From NCBI GenBank assembly GCA_025617745.1, contig CM046858.1, positions 34,542,598-34,606,597 of the forward strand: a DNA stretch of 64,000 bases. The letters are read 5' to 3'. This DNA comes from Heliocidaris erythrogramma. Its lineage: Eukaryota > Echinodermata > Echinoidea > Camarodonta > Echinometridae. Numbering within the stretch: the first letter of the stretch is position 1; each line of letters opens with the position of its first letter. Below are positions 45,601 to 56,527 of the stretch, piece after piece. Both the position numbers and the translations under genes were made by a program. The notes below the pieces were generated by a model, which searched no databases, had not been told where the DNA came from, and was given only the letters and a program-made list of their open reading frames with translations.

Positions 45601-48252
45601 TTCATCAAAAGATAATACTTGTATGCAATGTAAATCATATCACAATATATAACTAAAAAGAGCAAAATAGGAGGTAAAGATCAGAATCCAGAACTTTAGT
45701 AACTCCCAGTGTGGTTGATAGCAGGGGCGGCGGAGCGTCTTTCAAAATGGGTGGGGGCACCAACAAAAGGGGCACTTTGGGGGCAAAGGGCACCTACAAA
45801 GGGTGAACAAATTGCGGGAAATGCCACTTTGAGCTGAGACAATAGTATACCGCTACATTCTGATTAATACGCTATCGAATATCATTTTCGACACATTATT
45901 GTTTATGTCTTAGCATGGTTCTAGATGAAAAAGAAAAAAAAAGAAAAAAAAATTACTTTACAGTTGAGTGCAATGGTCTGATTATTCATATTGAAGATAT
46001 TTTGAATAGCAGCGATTTTCCTAATATGATAAAAAGACAATGGTAAATGCGAGCGAGCGTAGCCAGCAAGCTTTAAAAAAATTAGAAAGAAATTGTCCTT
46101 CTTCCTGTTTTGATGTAAGGGCACTGCTCATTCTTGTATAACTGCCCCCTGCTCCACTGCCTCTCATTATGCTGATATCAGTAGGGGATCGGAATCTATT
46201 ATAAAGGAAGCCTCTCTGAGCTAGGCAGGCCTATGTGGTTCTTTTGTGGACTTTAGGGCTCAATTTGTAAGCGACATCGGAGTATATACGTATAATATAT
46301 TAAATATATATAGGTATATAGGTATAGGGCACTTATCACAAGACAAAAGGGGCACTTATCAACAGCAGTGACTCCTTTATGAACTCTCTGTAATATTATG
46401 TTGTTGTTTTATTGCTGTTGTTGTTTTGGGGACCGGAGGGGAGGGCTTGTAGAGTCATCTACAGAGCCATATTACAGACTTCGGCCAACTCGGTTTATTT
46501 GGGCACAACATGGCGTATATTCCTTTGTTTAGTGCTTGCCTAACAAAGCAACAAGCGCCATATTGCTACCTACATGGAGCCGAGTTGGCCAAACTCTGTA
46601 ATAGATGGCTCTGAGGGCTAGGGAAGTAGGACGCCCCACCTTATTTTTAGTTTACACTTTTCATAGTATACTTTTTTAATCACAATTTATGTTCACGAAG
46701 TAATTACATCTTAAAGATAATAAAGTGTCAATGTTTGGCTCGCTGGAATCCAGCAGCGTGGTGCCCGAACATCCTTTTATGTTGGGAAGCGAGATGGTCG
46801 GCTAAAATCATTATTCTATAGACAATAATTATCTCTTTTTTTTTACTTGCTCACTAGCGCGTAAGATTTAGAAACGGAATAGTTTGGGACAGGGAACGCC
46901 CTTCATTAGGGCGAGTGAAGTGCCCAAATATTCCATATTCGGCAGTAGGGTTCAGTAATATTATTCATGGCTCATTATTACATGTTCTATATTTGTCTTT
47001 TGATGGCGAAATTGCATTTCCATTACAATAAAAAATGGTTTTATGTTTTTTCTAACTCGCCTCGCTCGCTTGCAAATTGTACGAACGGGGAGTATGATAT
47101 TCTGCCAAGAGGCATCAGCTCCCCCTTTCAAAAACATTACGTGGCCATTTTCTGCTTGTAAAGATCTACTTTGAACTTTGGTGTGTCTCATTTTCCAAAG
47201 CGGTATATACATTATATAAATAAGCCAATTTCGTTGTAGGAAATTTAATCCGGAATCCGATCATTCACTTTCTTCAATACATCAGTATGTATTTTAATCA
47301 CCGAAGTAATATCATTTTATGAGAAATGAAACATGTATTCCTGAGGCGCTCACTCTCTACGCTCGCTCACAAATATTGATTATAATAGGAACAATTATAA
47401 TAATGATAATAATATTAATAATAATAACAATAATGATGATGATAATAATAATAATAATCATAATAATCATAATAATAATAATATTGATAGGAATTACGAT
47501 AATAATGGCTATTTCTCTGGATTTTATTATAATTGTTATCATCATTGTTATGATTATTGAGTACGAAATGAATATCTTTACACTTGGCCGTCTTTCCCCT
47601 CCTCCCTATCCAAAATACGGATTGACGCCGTATTCTCTGTATTTAAAACCATTTTTCATTTTTGGAAATACGAACCCTTTTTCATTTTCGGAAATACGAA
47701 CCCTATTTCATTTTTGGAAATACGAACCCTTTTTCATTTTCGGAAATACGAACCCTATTTCATTTTAGGAAATACGAACCCTTTTTCATTTTCGGAAATA
47801 CGAACCCTATTTCATTTTCGGAAATACGAACCCTATTTCATTTTCGGAAATACGAACCCTTTTTCATTTTCGGAAATACGAACCCTATTTCATTTTCGGA
47901 AATACGAACCCTTTTTCATTTTCGGAAATACGAACCCTTTTTCATTTTCGGAAATACGAACCTTATTTCATTTTCGGAAATACGAACCCTTTTTCATTTT
48001 CGGAAATACGAACCCTTTTTCATTTTCGGAAATACGAACCCTTTTTCATTTTCGGAAATACGAACCTCATTTCATTTTCGGAAATACGAACCTTCGGAAT
48101 TATGAACCCTATTTCATTTTCGGAAAAAAGAACCTTCGGAAAAACGAACCTTCGGAGTAACGAACCTTCGGAATAACGAACCTTCGGAATTATGAACCTT
48201 CGGAAAAACGAACCTTCGGAAATACGAACCTTCGGAAAAACGACATGTAACC
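42649..48252. mobile_element. TU-like foldback transposon, copy 2 (5.6 kb)
   Basis: Ends, terminal arrays (about 42658-43165 left, 47655-48245 right) and interior match copy 1 at 30530-35371. Differences include two copy-2-only segments: about 43245-43550 (A-rich and G-tract DNA where copy 1 has a short CCCCACCCCTAA junction) and about 46259-46640 (a nested MITE). Array unit numbers also differ. The interior carries the nested MITE (about 44451-44738) and the (AAT)n tract in the same order as copy 1. No transposase-like frame exists. Confidence 0.93.
46259..46640. mobile_element. Copy-2-specific insertion with a foldback MITE
   Basis: Copy 1 runs straight from TTTAGGGCT to TATTTTTAGTTTACA at about 33790-33805; copy 2 has about 375 extra bases there. 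Arms at 46462-46493 (CAGAGCCATATTACAGACTT, CGGCCAACTCGG) and 46580-46613 (CCGAGTTGGCCAAACTCTGT, AATAGATGGCTCTG) are inverse. It arrived after the two copies diverged. Confidence 0.75.
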
Positions 48253-48260
48253 GTATGGTC
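48253..48260. repeat. 8-bp target duplication, right (foldback copy 2)
   Basis: GTATGGTC, matching 42641-42648. Confidence 0.95.
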
Positions 48261-48293
48261 TATTAGAACAGATGGTCATCTCTGGCAAAGCTA

Positions 48294-48815
48294 CACCCTA
48301 AAAACTTAAGTGCTGTTTTCAGCACCAGGACGGCTGAATTTAGCACTTTTTGAGGGCATGCATATGGGACTGCACTCAGAGTGCTATTGGAATGCACACA
48401 GCGTGCTATTTCAGCACTTTCACGGACCTGGACCGGCTCCTTAAACTGCTAAACATTCATAAGAAAAATCGTGATGTTGGCGAGCCTCGAACCAGGGTCC
48501 GCTGATCGAGAATTGCTGGCATTACAGCTAGACTAACTCACATCGTACGATTTAGAGCAGATCATATTGTTACATAGTGAATTTACGACACCACATAGTT
48601 CATGTTATCTTCTTGACTCCCATGACTAAACTGGATTGCAAGAAGTATTCGTTAGTCTATCGGTAACGTCAGCGCCTCTCAATCAGCGGAAATTCGAGGC
48701 TCGCCACGGTCACATTTTTTTTGGTGGTAAATTAGCACACTACAAGAGCTAAAACAGCATTTCAGGTGCAGTCACTATACATGCCCCGAAAATGTAGCGC
48801 TTCAGTTTTACAGTG
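48294..48815. mobile_element. 522-bp foldback element with tRNA-like arms, TA target duplication
   Basis: Ends are CACCCTAAAAACTTAAGTGC on the left and, inverted, CACTGTAAAACTGAAGCGCT on the right. TA lies outside both ends (48292-48293, 48816-48817). The paralogous R2 segment at 51006 has a single TA (GCTACACACCACTG), giving the empty site. Each arm contains an inverted copy of a module with TGGCGAGCCTCGAA, CGCTGAT and AGACTAAC (about 48478-48540 and 48650-48705). Read on the minus strand the left-arm module has B-box-like GGTTCGAGGCT and A-box-like TTAGTCTAGC, so it looks tRNA-derived. TA duplication fits Tc1/mariner-type movement. Confidence 0.85.
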
Positions 48816-49240
48816 TACATACCACTGTCTCTCCTTAGCTCACTAATGATTGACAAATGATGTCACAGCAGGATTGAGATTTGGAGCATTTTTTTAGGGT
48901 GGAGCTTAGCATGTTTGAGGAAATGATTTCAAAAAATATTTAAAAATCTATGAAACATATTTAGATGTTTGAATAACAAAATGTGAGTTGTATGCTTCCC
49001 TGCACATCAACAGAAATCAACTTGCATTTTGGTTGCAGTGGACCTTTAAAAATCACATTACAAGAAAATTCCATCAAAATAAATATTGGCTTAATACTTA
49101 TTATTGCATAGATGGCATAAATTAAACAAGGTTATCCAAATTCAACGCTTGGAAACATTTGAAGTAATGATTATTATCAATTATAAAACGTAAAATACAG
49201 CCCCCGATGTAGCAGCTGAAGAGCTCCTCGAACGCTGCTG

Positions 49241-49782
49241 AGATGTGTGACGACACACCAGGACCAGTCCTGTCTAAGCAGACGATGTCCCATAACATCT
49301 TACACATTTTTCAGTGCCTGTTTTGTCATCTCCTCTTCACTTATTTCTCTTACTTGACTAGCGTCAGTCTTAATGTTAGTCTGTTGCCTCACTCTTAACT
49401 TCGTGTATGGTATTATTTTGATGAAAATGCAGCGTTAAAAAAATAAAGGAATCAGTCACTTGTAAACAAAATAAGAAGCCATTGTATTTTCAGCTGCTTG
49501 CACCGGGGCATGTTCGGCGTTTCAAGAGGGAACGAATACCATCCGTGCTATTATTCGGCTTTTCAATTTGAAAGTGGTTTATTTCATTGATCATTGACCC
49601 TTCTCCTGTGTATTTACAATAAAACGGTTTGCACTTTCCCTTTTAGAATGGTGTGAAATAAGGTCATGTTTAAATATACAAAACTCTTTATAATTTGATA
49701 AATAATTGCATTGCAATTACGTTCATTCATTATAGGACGTCGTCTGCTTAAGCAGGATTGGTCCCTAGTGTGACGACATCAA
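49241..49782. repeat. Inverted repeat pair of about 48 bp
   Basis: 49241-49292 (GATGTGTGACGACACACCAG, CCTGTCTAAGCAGACGATGT) is the imperfect inverse of 49735-49782 (ACGTCGTCTGCTTAAGCAGG, GTGTGACGACATC). It may be the arms of a decayed transposon; the middle has no gene. Confidence 0.6.
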
Positions 49783-49956
49783 AACATCGCTATATTTCTG
49801 GCGAATCCTCGGATATTCCAGATGCTGGGAAGAGCTTTTATTTATGTTGTTTTTATAATCATCAGATACGCAGTTGACATAAAACTTATACGATTGCCAT
49901 CTGTAAGCTTCCCAGTTTCTAGTGATACATTAATTGCCATATTTGTGATGTCCCCA

Positions 49957-50490
49957 TTTACTAGCAAACAATAACAGAAGTAGCAAGGAAGGTATTACGG
50001 TGAATTTAACAGATATGGATCCCTACGAGGGTTAAATCTGCCCCCCCCCCCCAAAAAAAAAAAATGGCCACGGTATAATAATTTTAGATTTGAATAAATT
50101 GTACTAAGACGAATGCGAAATAATGAATGCTAATTATGAAGACTGACAAAAATATTTATTTAATTCTATATTTTAAACACATGCAAATTGAATTCCACAT
50201 TCAGCAAGACAGAAAATAACGATTTTCGCAAAAGGGTGCGTTAACGCGCCTCTCCGTTCTCAACGCACCCTTTCGAGACATATAGGCGGGGTGGGGGGGG
50301 GGGCGGGGTTAATCTCAAAAGGGCGCGTTGAACGCTCCACATCGCACAGCTCACCGCACCCTTTCGAGATGAGCTTCTATCAGTTGTGCTATCTTTGTAA
50401 TGTCAGTTTTACAAATACACTCACAACTTCCTTGTTTTTTTGTTTTTTTATAAATCAGTGTGAAATTCACATCTAGTCTCAAGACATTAA
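49957..50490. repeat. Segmental duplication, left flank copy 2
   Basis: Counterpart of 41727-42231, including a TCTCGAAAGGGTGCG inverted-repeat cluster at 50228-50370 around a G tract. Confidence 0.85.
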
Positions 50491-51233
50491 AGGGCCCATG
50501 CGACCAAACGCAACCCAAATGCAAGGGTTTTTTGTTGTTGATTTCAAGGGATGCCAGTGGCGGATCTGGCCGGATTAGACACAATACGTTCTATAGGCCC
50601 GCTTCGATGGGCCCGTAAAATGTATTGTGTCTTACCAGGCTAGATCCGCCACTGCATACAACTAATATTCTCTTATTCAAACGTCTAGATATATTTCATA
50701 GATTTTTTAATGTTTTTTTATATTATGTTTTCCAACCCTCCTAAGCTCCACCCCAAAAAGCTCCAGATTTCATTCCTGCAACGACATGATCTGTCAACCA
50801 TCACTCAGCTACACTAACATTCTACAATATACAGTGGAATGTAACTTCCCCCAGCTCAGCACATGCTCACAGTAGAATTGCATGCTTTAAAACAATACCT
50901 CCTCATTACCATACTTTTCCTGGTGATGCTACAGCATGTCTGACATAGCAACTACTATGTAGGTATTGTATGGTCTATTAGAACAGATGGTCATCTCTGG
51001 CAAAGCTACACACCACTGTCTCTCCTTAGCTCACTAATGATTGACAAATGTCACTGCAGGATGGGATCTGGAGCATTTTTTTTAGGATGGAGCTTTGCAT
51101 GTTTGAGGGAATGATTTCAAAAAATATTTAAAGATCTATGGAACATATTTAGATGTTTGAATAACAAAATATGAGTTGTATGCATCCCTGCACATCAACA
51201 TAAATCAACTTGCATTTTAGTTGCAGTGGACCT
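50491..51233. mobile_element. TTAA-type palindromic element R2 (lacks the foldback insertion)
   Basis: Relative of R1: AGGGCCCATGCGACC at the left with TTAA just outside (50487-50490), TTAGTTGCAGTGGACCT at the right. It holds the unoccupied sites of foldback copy 2 (GTATGGTC 50968-50975) and of the 522-bp element (TA near 51007), and it has its own insertion at 50555-50654. Confidence 0.85.
50555..50654. mobile_element. 100-bp palindromic MITE with CAGTGGCGGATC ends
   Basis: CAGTGGCGGATCTGGCC and its inverse form the ends, and ACACAATAC/GTATTGTGT extends the arms. The ends resemble hAT-type MITEs. R1 reads GGGATGCATACAAC without it; R2 has GGGATGC-insert-CATACAAC, so at most one base is duplicated, which is not the 8 bp expected of hAT. 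Confidence 0.8.
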
Positions 51234-51570
51234 AAATCTCAGCCTTATTATCCAACAAAATACCTAGACGTAGTTTTTCTTCAAATTGATTCAGTATAGC
51301 TTTAGAGATCATACCAATCAAAATCGTTTCCATATTTTTTTATGAGACACCCCTTATTATAATTATCTGCATGATGTTTGTTTTTAAACCTACAGTATTG
51401 AAAAATACAAACAATTGCAATTTGTTTTAAAAATACACGTAGTTTTTCTTTGTTTCTGTTTTATTTTGCTTACGTATTACTTGTTGTTATCGTATAATGC
51501 AGCACAAAATAATACACTCATCTAGTCCACTGCCTGGACAGTTTTCAGTGAGCACTCCGTGTTATGCACT
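51234..51570. other. Intergenic, no gene seen
   Basis: AT-rich with no visible structure. Confidence 0.4.
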
Positions 51571-51571
51571 A

Positions 51572-52137
51572 TGTTTGTTTGTTTGTTTGTATTTATTTCC
51601 GTATTAAGAAAACCACATACATTTCATAAAATACAACGTATACATGAGCTTAAAAAACGGAGGATGACCCAAATTCAGCAGTATTTACAAAATGCTGCTG
51701 TTCTTCCTTGGGGTCCCACATAGCATTATATATTAAAAATTATATCATAACACAATTATATAATTTAAAAAAAACAACAACAAAAAAGAGAAACAAAATT
51801 AAAAAAAAACACAAATCAATGAAATTTGCAAACTACAGTCAAACCAAGTTACAAATTAATGAAATGAAAATGACTATACCCAAACCCAGACAACCCCCCC
51901 CCCCCCCCCCCCCCCCACTTATATGCTCATTTATAATATTGATTCAATAGCAGTTTAAAGGATCTAATAGATGTTGCACTTCGAATTTCATTGGGTAGTT
52001 GTTTATAAATGGCCACACCGCCACCATTCCGATTCCGGTCTTTCCTAATAATTGAATAACCAGGAATTTTAATCTCGCTGTTACCAATTTCCGAATCAAG
52101 CCTGGTTTCATTGAGAGCACACACGTGTATTCCTATA
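51572..52137 (-). mobile_element. Internally deleted LINE (minus strand) with (AAAC)n tail
   Basis: The minus strand starts with part of an AP-type endonuclease and jumps to the C terminus, then a 3' UTR-like stretch with a C tract (G tract on this strand) at 51895-51916, ending in (ACAA)n at 51572-51590. Most of the endonuclease, the whole reverse transcriptase and the first exon-like region are missing. Confidence 0.75.
51927..52124 (-). pseudogene. LINE ORF2 relic: endonuclease fused to RT C terminus
   Basis: The 65-codon frame begins CALNETRLDSEIGNSEIKIP, GYSIIRKDRNRNGGGVAIY, the conserved LNETWL...GY.I.R.DR..GGGVAI region of AP endonucleases of LINEs. Without a break it continues KQLPNEIRSATSIRSFKLLL NQYYK, which is the typical end of the LINE protein (WN.LP..IR...S...FK..L). 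The several hundred residues normally between are absent. The fusion is in frame, which suggests either a precise internal deletion with later copying as a non-autonomous element or chance. Confidence 0.75.
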
Positions 52138-52717
52138 CCTACCCTAGACGTTGATGTCGTATGAGACTCGGTAAAGTGGGGTTATCGCAGTCTGTTGATA
52201 GCGCGTAGCTGGCTTGCTTGCGATAGGTTTCGTATGGGTCTCATATTCTGATTTTAAAAAAAGAAAAAAGAAACGGCCAGAATCTGGACTAACCCTCATC
52301 CAACAACGAGACTAATAAAAACAAAGCAGTCCTGAGTGCCGAGTTTTGGTACCGCGATGTTTAGTAATGCAAAGCGCGAAGCGAAGCGAAATGAAGCGGT
52401 GCAATCTGTATATCAACAAATAAGCGATAATAAATGCCTTGCTTTATATAAAATCAACAATCACAAGCATAATTCAGTATTATCTGTCAAGTTGACCTTC
52501 ATGACTACATGAGACCTCTATCATGAAATTCAATACTAAGTGTGTCATTCTGAGCAATCTACCTGAACCTTATACCACTTATCTGCTTTAGCTTGACTAC
52601 ATCAATATTCATGAACATGTAAATGACATCTCCCTATGTCACTTAACAAAACCAAAATAACAATTTGATCTACACACTACATGTATATTATATCGTATGC
52701 ATTAATTAGTGTAAATG
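52138..52717. other. Intergenic, no gene seen
   Basis: Moderately AT-rich, no coding sequence. A short GCGAAGCGAAGCG stretch at 52375-52390 is low complexity. Confidence 0.4.
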
Positions 52718-52845
52718 CAGTCAACCCTGCCTAACTCGAAGTCAAATCAACTTTCTTGACAAAACCATGCAAGACATACACCATTTACACCCCCTGAGTC
52801 GAACCAATTCCCATGGTCCCCATTCGACTTAGGCAAGGCTGATTG
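52718..52845. mobile_element. Pogo-like MITE
   Basis: CAGTCAACCCTGCCTAACTC GAA at the left and, inverted, CAATCAGCCTTGCCTAAGTC GAA at the right. Ends of this form belong to pogo/Tigger-type elements by family knowledge. Length is 128 bp. Confidence 0.65.
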
Positions 52846-53207
52846 TAACCTTACAAATTCTACCCGCAATTATGTTAGAAATACATGACCTAGACTATGC
52901 CAGTTTTGTGGCTTAAATAAAACCATATCATCCCTAAATCATCCTTATGCATTACTGAGTATTTATCTACACATATCTTGCCTGAAATTAACCTCATAAC
53001 ATTTATATGCCAGACGTACCACTACACCGGGGTTCCCCCCCTATACTCTTCTTCGAATAGAACAGTGGGTTCTTAATTTTCGGGGGAGGGAGGGGCAACC
53101 CCCAGAAATAATTACAGGGAGAGGCATCTCCGCCCCCCCCCCCCAATGAATTGCTGACTTGCAACTGGTCCTATAGGAGTTTACAATAAGGAGTTTTCGG
53201 ATGTGTC

Positions 53208-53478
53208 GACTAGAACGCCATCCTCGATCCTCACAGCGACAATGGACTGCTTTGTGTTGACTGCGTACAGAGTAGGTGAAGCATGAAGCTGCAGTGGGTG
53301 AAGCGAGGTTCACGTTTTAAAGAAGACAGCAAAAACATGTTTGACGCGTTCTCGATCTGACTAGTGGACGAGAGAAGCCAGACGACGGTTGAGCCGTTCT
53401 TGCACAAAGCGAGGTGTGCAGCTATAACACAAAGCAGTCCATTGTAGCTGGGAGGATCTAGGACGGCGTTCAAGTCGA
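53208..53478. repeat. Inverted repeat with 57-bp arms
   Basis: 53208-53266 (AACGCCATCCTCGATCCTCA, AATGGACTGCTTTGTGTT) is inverted at 53421-53478. The arms are about 85% identical and are GC-richer than the surroundings, so they may come from a former gene. The reading frames across it are short. Confidence 0.65.
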
Positions 53479-53573
53479 TACGTTCGAAAGCTCACTATTG
53501 ATTTTTGTAAAACAGGGGGAATCTCCTCACAAATAATACCTATGGTATAGAGATCTGCAATATTTTACAGTTT

Positions 53574-54290
53574 TAATGGAGCTGTCACATAATTATTGAC
53601 GATTTAGCCAGCGTATGCCCGACGTATCAACATTTCTCTAAAACGCTCCATAACGCTGAACTATCGATGTTTTATTCAATTTCGGGCGCATACATAACGT
53701 ATTAGTAAGTTACATAGAACGTTTCCATAACTTATACACACGAATGCGTTGCGTGTTGCCGGCGTTCACAACTTACAACCAACGAAAGTCTAACTTATGC
53801 ATAGCACACGGCAGCGTATATCGCCCACGACGCGCGCCGTTGGCGATTGGCGACTTTTGGCGATTTAGCCAGCGTATGCCGACATACGTCAATATACGTT
53901 GGAGATAAAGTTCGATATAAGTTACACAAAGGCTCAAAGCACGTTACTCATAAGTTTTGGGTACGCTAGACATTGTCTCGACGTATTCGACTTATGAGTA
54001 ATTTACAAGTAACGTGTGTCAATTCAACGTGTGTCAACGATCTCATAACTTACCTACAACTTATGGCCCGCGTATGGGAGACGTATGAGCCATACGCTGG
54101 CATACTTAGAAAAGTTTTGTGCATGCACAAAATTTTGCGACGACCTCGCCGAACTACGACGTATACCAGCGTGCTTCAGCGTACTCTTATCTTATTCGAA
54201 ACTTAACCATAACTTTTTCGACGTACTTCAGCGTATTCACCACATTTTTCATACGCTGACATACGTCGGCTAGGTGTGACAGCTACATTA
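53574..54290. mobile_element. DNA transposon with iterated CATACG/ACGTATG subterminal motifs
   Basis: Ends are TAATGGAGCTGTCACA and, inverted, TAATGTAGCTGTCACA. Inside, the motifs CATACG, ACGTATG, CAGCGTATG and AACTTAT recur many times in both directions, especially in GCCAGCGTATGCC at 53601 and 53869. Such iterated motifs are usual transposase-binding sites near the ends of DNA transposons, but here they fill the whole element. No transposase frame is seen. Confidence 0.7.
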
Positions 54291-54450
54291 GCAATAGTAT
54301 GCGAGGGTGCTTAGCAACTGAGGGAGAACATTTCCCACTTTTGATAGTGAAAGTTTGCATTTAAGAGCACTAAAGAGCCTAGACAGCTTGTTGCAGCCTT
54401 TACTCATTATTTACTATATAAGTTTTTATTGTATTTCTTCAAATTTTCCG

Positions 54451-54452
54451 GG

Positions 54453-54484
<32 letters not shown>

Positions 54485-54490
54485 AGGGGG
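54451..54490. repeat. Long G-rich homopolymer tract
   Basis: About 30 nearly uninterrupted G, the longest run in the window. Confidence 0.95.
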
Positions 54491-54885
54491 CGTGTACCCA
54501 TCCCACCCCCGGATCGCCGCCACTGCATGGCTCTATAAAGATGAAAATAAGAAATAAATATCTCAGTTGTTCGACACATTCATGCTCCGGCGACAATTGG
54601 TCCGCGTTAACATGTGCACTAACCGAATTTTAAACTTCAAACCTAACCTAACCTAAAACCCAGTTGCAAGCCTAACCCTAACCCTATATCCTTGACGTAA
54701 TAAAGCTCGGAGCATGATTATGTCGGAGTATCAAATATCGATTGAGCGACATAAATATCTCATAGGCCATTCGATAAAGGCTCATTATTTTTAAGAACTT
54801 ACTTTTCGTCTTCTTTTTTCTTCTGCTCCCGAAAAGGGTAGACTAACTGACCTTAAAAATGCTCACTGGTCAAATAAGGCCCGGT

Positions 54886-54917
<32 letters not shown>

Positions 54918-55531
54918 CATTGGGCTCAATTTTTGCAGACGGCTACAGCCATGCACGCGATTTCTTGACCGGGGGGGGGGGGGGGGGGCTAGCCTTTGCT
55001 ATAATGTTCTATACAGTTTTTCAAAATTTCCGGGGACGCTTCTTACCCCCACCGCCGAATACATGACTACAACCCAAGACAGCGGCGAGCATGGGTGTCG
55101 ATTCCGGGGGGGGGGGGTCTATATATATGTATATAAAAACAAAATAAGGTGGGGAGATGGCCCCTACTGTTGTTATATTTTTGGATAAAAAAGAATTATG
55201 ATACATTAACTTAAAACTAATAATTACCCAAACTCCTGTTTGATCTTGAAATACCATCATATTCTTTCATGATTTGAAGTATATATGGAAATAAGAAATG
55301 CCATAATTTCAGTGCGAAAAGCGAAAATATCAAAGAAAATTCGTTCGCTTGCATTGTTATTCTCACTTATGCGGTACCGTCCATTGACGTAGATCCGTGC
55401 ACTTCTTCTTTTCATTAAAAAACATTTTGAGATGCTCTCAATGCAAGTTTTTATAGACAGACTTTTAAAGAAAAGTTCCTGGTGAGGGAGGGGATACCCC
55501 CTCCCACACTGCCCCGCTCAGTCGCTTCGCT

Positions 55532-56027
55532 CAGTGTCATAGCTAGGGGACGGGGCACGTTCCCCGAGTGGCACTGGGAAGGGGGAGGCAAAAAACGCAA
55601 AGGAGAGAAAGAAAAAATTGGGAAATGAAGAAAATTCCGCAAGGTAAATGCACTAGAAATCTGAAGGTTTGAAATGCAAAGATTTTGCAAAGCTCGGTCG
55701 CTTTGCTCTCTCGCATAATTATTTCCTTTCAGCATTTGCAAAGGTTCAACTTTTGAAAGAAATCTCATTTTTTGACTTTCTCGACTCTTTGTCAAGCCTA
55801 TAGGGCTTTCGGTAGATTAATGTATAAAATTTGAGCTTCTCTACCCCTCAATAATATTATTGCGGTGGTCAATTGCAAAAATTTAAAGATGAAAAATATG
55901 CCGTTGGGTTGCTTTGCTCCCTCTCTTGTACAATAACGTAGATCAGTTTGGACACTCAGGCAGGGGGGGGGGGGGGGGGGCGTAACATTATTTGCCCCGG
56001 GCGCCATAATCCCTAGATACGCCACTG
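55532..56027. mobile_element. hAT-like MITE 1
   Basis: The left end CAGTGTCATAGCTAGGG and right end CCCTAGATACGCCACTG are inverse. Flanks GCTTCGCT (55524-55531) and GTTTCTCT (56028-56035) match in 6 of 8 positions, as an aged 8-bp duplication. A G tract lies near the right end, followed by GCCCCGGGCGCC. No coding sequence. Confidence 0.75.
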
Positions 56028-56048
56028 GTTTCTCTCCCTCGCCGGTCA

Positions 56049-56070
56049 CCCCCCCCCCCCCCCCCCCCCC
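56049..56070. repeat. C homopolymer of about 20
   Basis: Lies just outside hAT-like MITE 1. Confidence 0.95.
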
Positions 56071-56527
56071 AATCATGATCAACACCATGACGGCGAGGCA
56101 GAATCTGCAAGAATTACATATGGACCTCGCAGGCATTCGGACAACTTTTCCGAGGAGTCATGACAAGGACATTGTCCATCTACAAACGTATCCGTCTATA
56201 CTGCGATGTCCAATTTCACAGACGTTTATCATTCAGCATGTTCAGGGGATTATTCGAACACAGATGTACATTTAATACTTATAAATGTAAGTCTTTGGTA
56301 TGATATCATGTAATCATGAATGAATGAATCGATGGAGGTAAATATGATATATTTCGTTATCAGCTATAATAAACTGTTAAAGAGCCAGTTAAAGAGCAAG
56401 CTTTCAATAGAAGCAGAAAATTGGATAATTATGGCTACTTTGATTACTGATAAGCAGTTATGCAATTTTAATGACATTGTTATTTTTTTTTAAACTTTGA
56501 AAATCAACAGGCTGATTAGAGCCAAGG

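Larger units (their letters stand above)
42232..49045. mobile_element. TTAA-type palindromic element R1, split by two later insertions
   Basis: The left arm (AGGGCCCCTGCAACCAAATG) is inverted at the right end (CATTTTGGTTGCAGTGGACC T to 49045), with arms of over 200 bp (GTTATTCAAACATCTA, GTTTCATAGAT). TTAA follows the right end at 49046-49049; the left has TTAT. It is interrupted by foldback copy 2 (42649-48252) and by the 522-bp element (48294-48815). Without them about 680 bp remain, close to its relative R2. Confidence 0.85.

Noticed and set aside
47662-48160. Overlapping frames of about 148 codons at the right end of foldback copy 2
   Set aside because: Translations of the 26-base tandem unit in different frames, not a protein.
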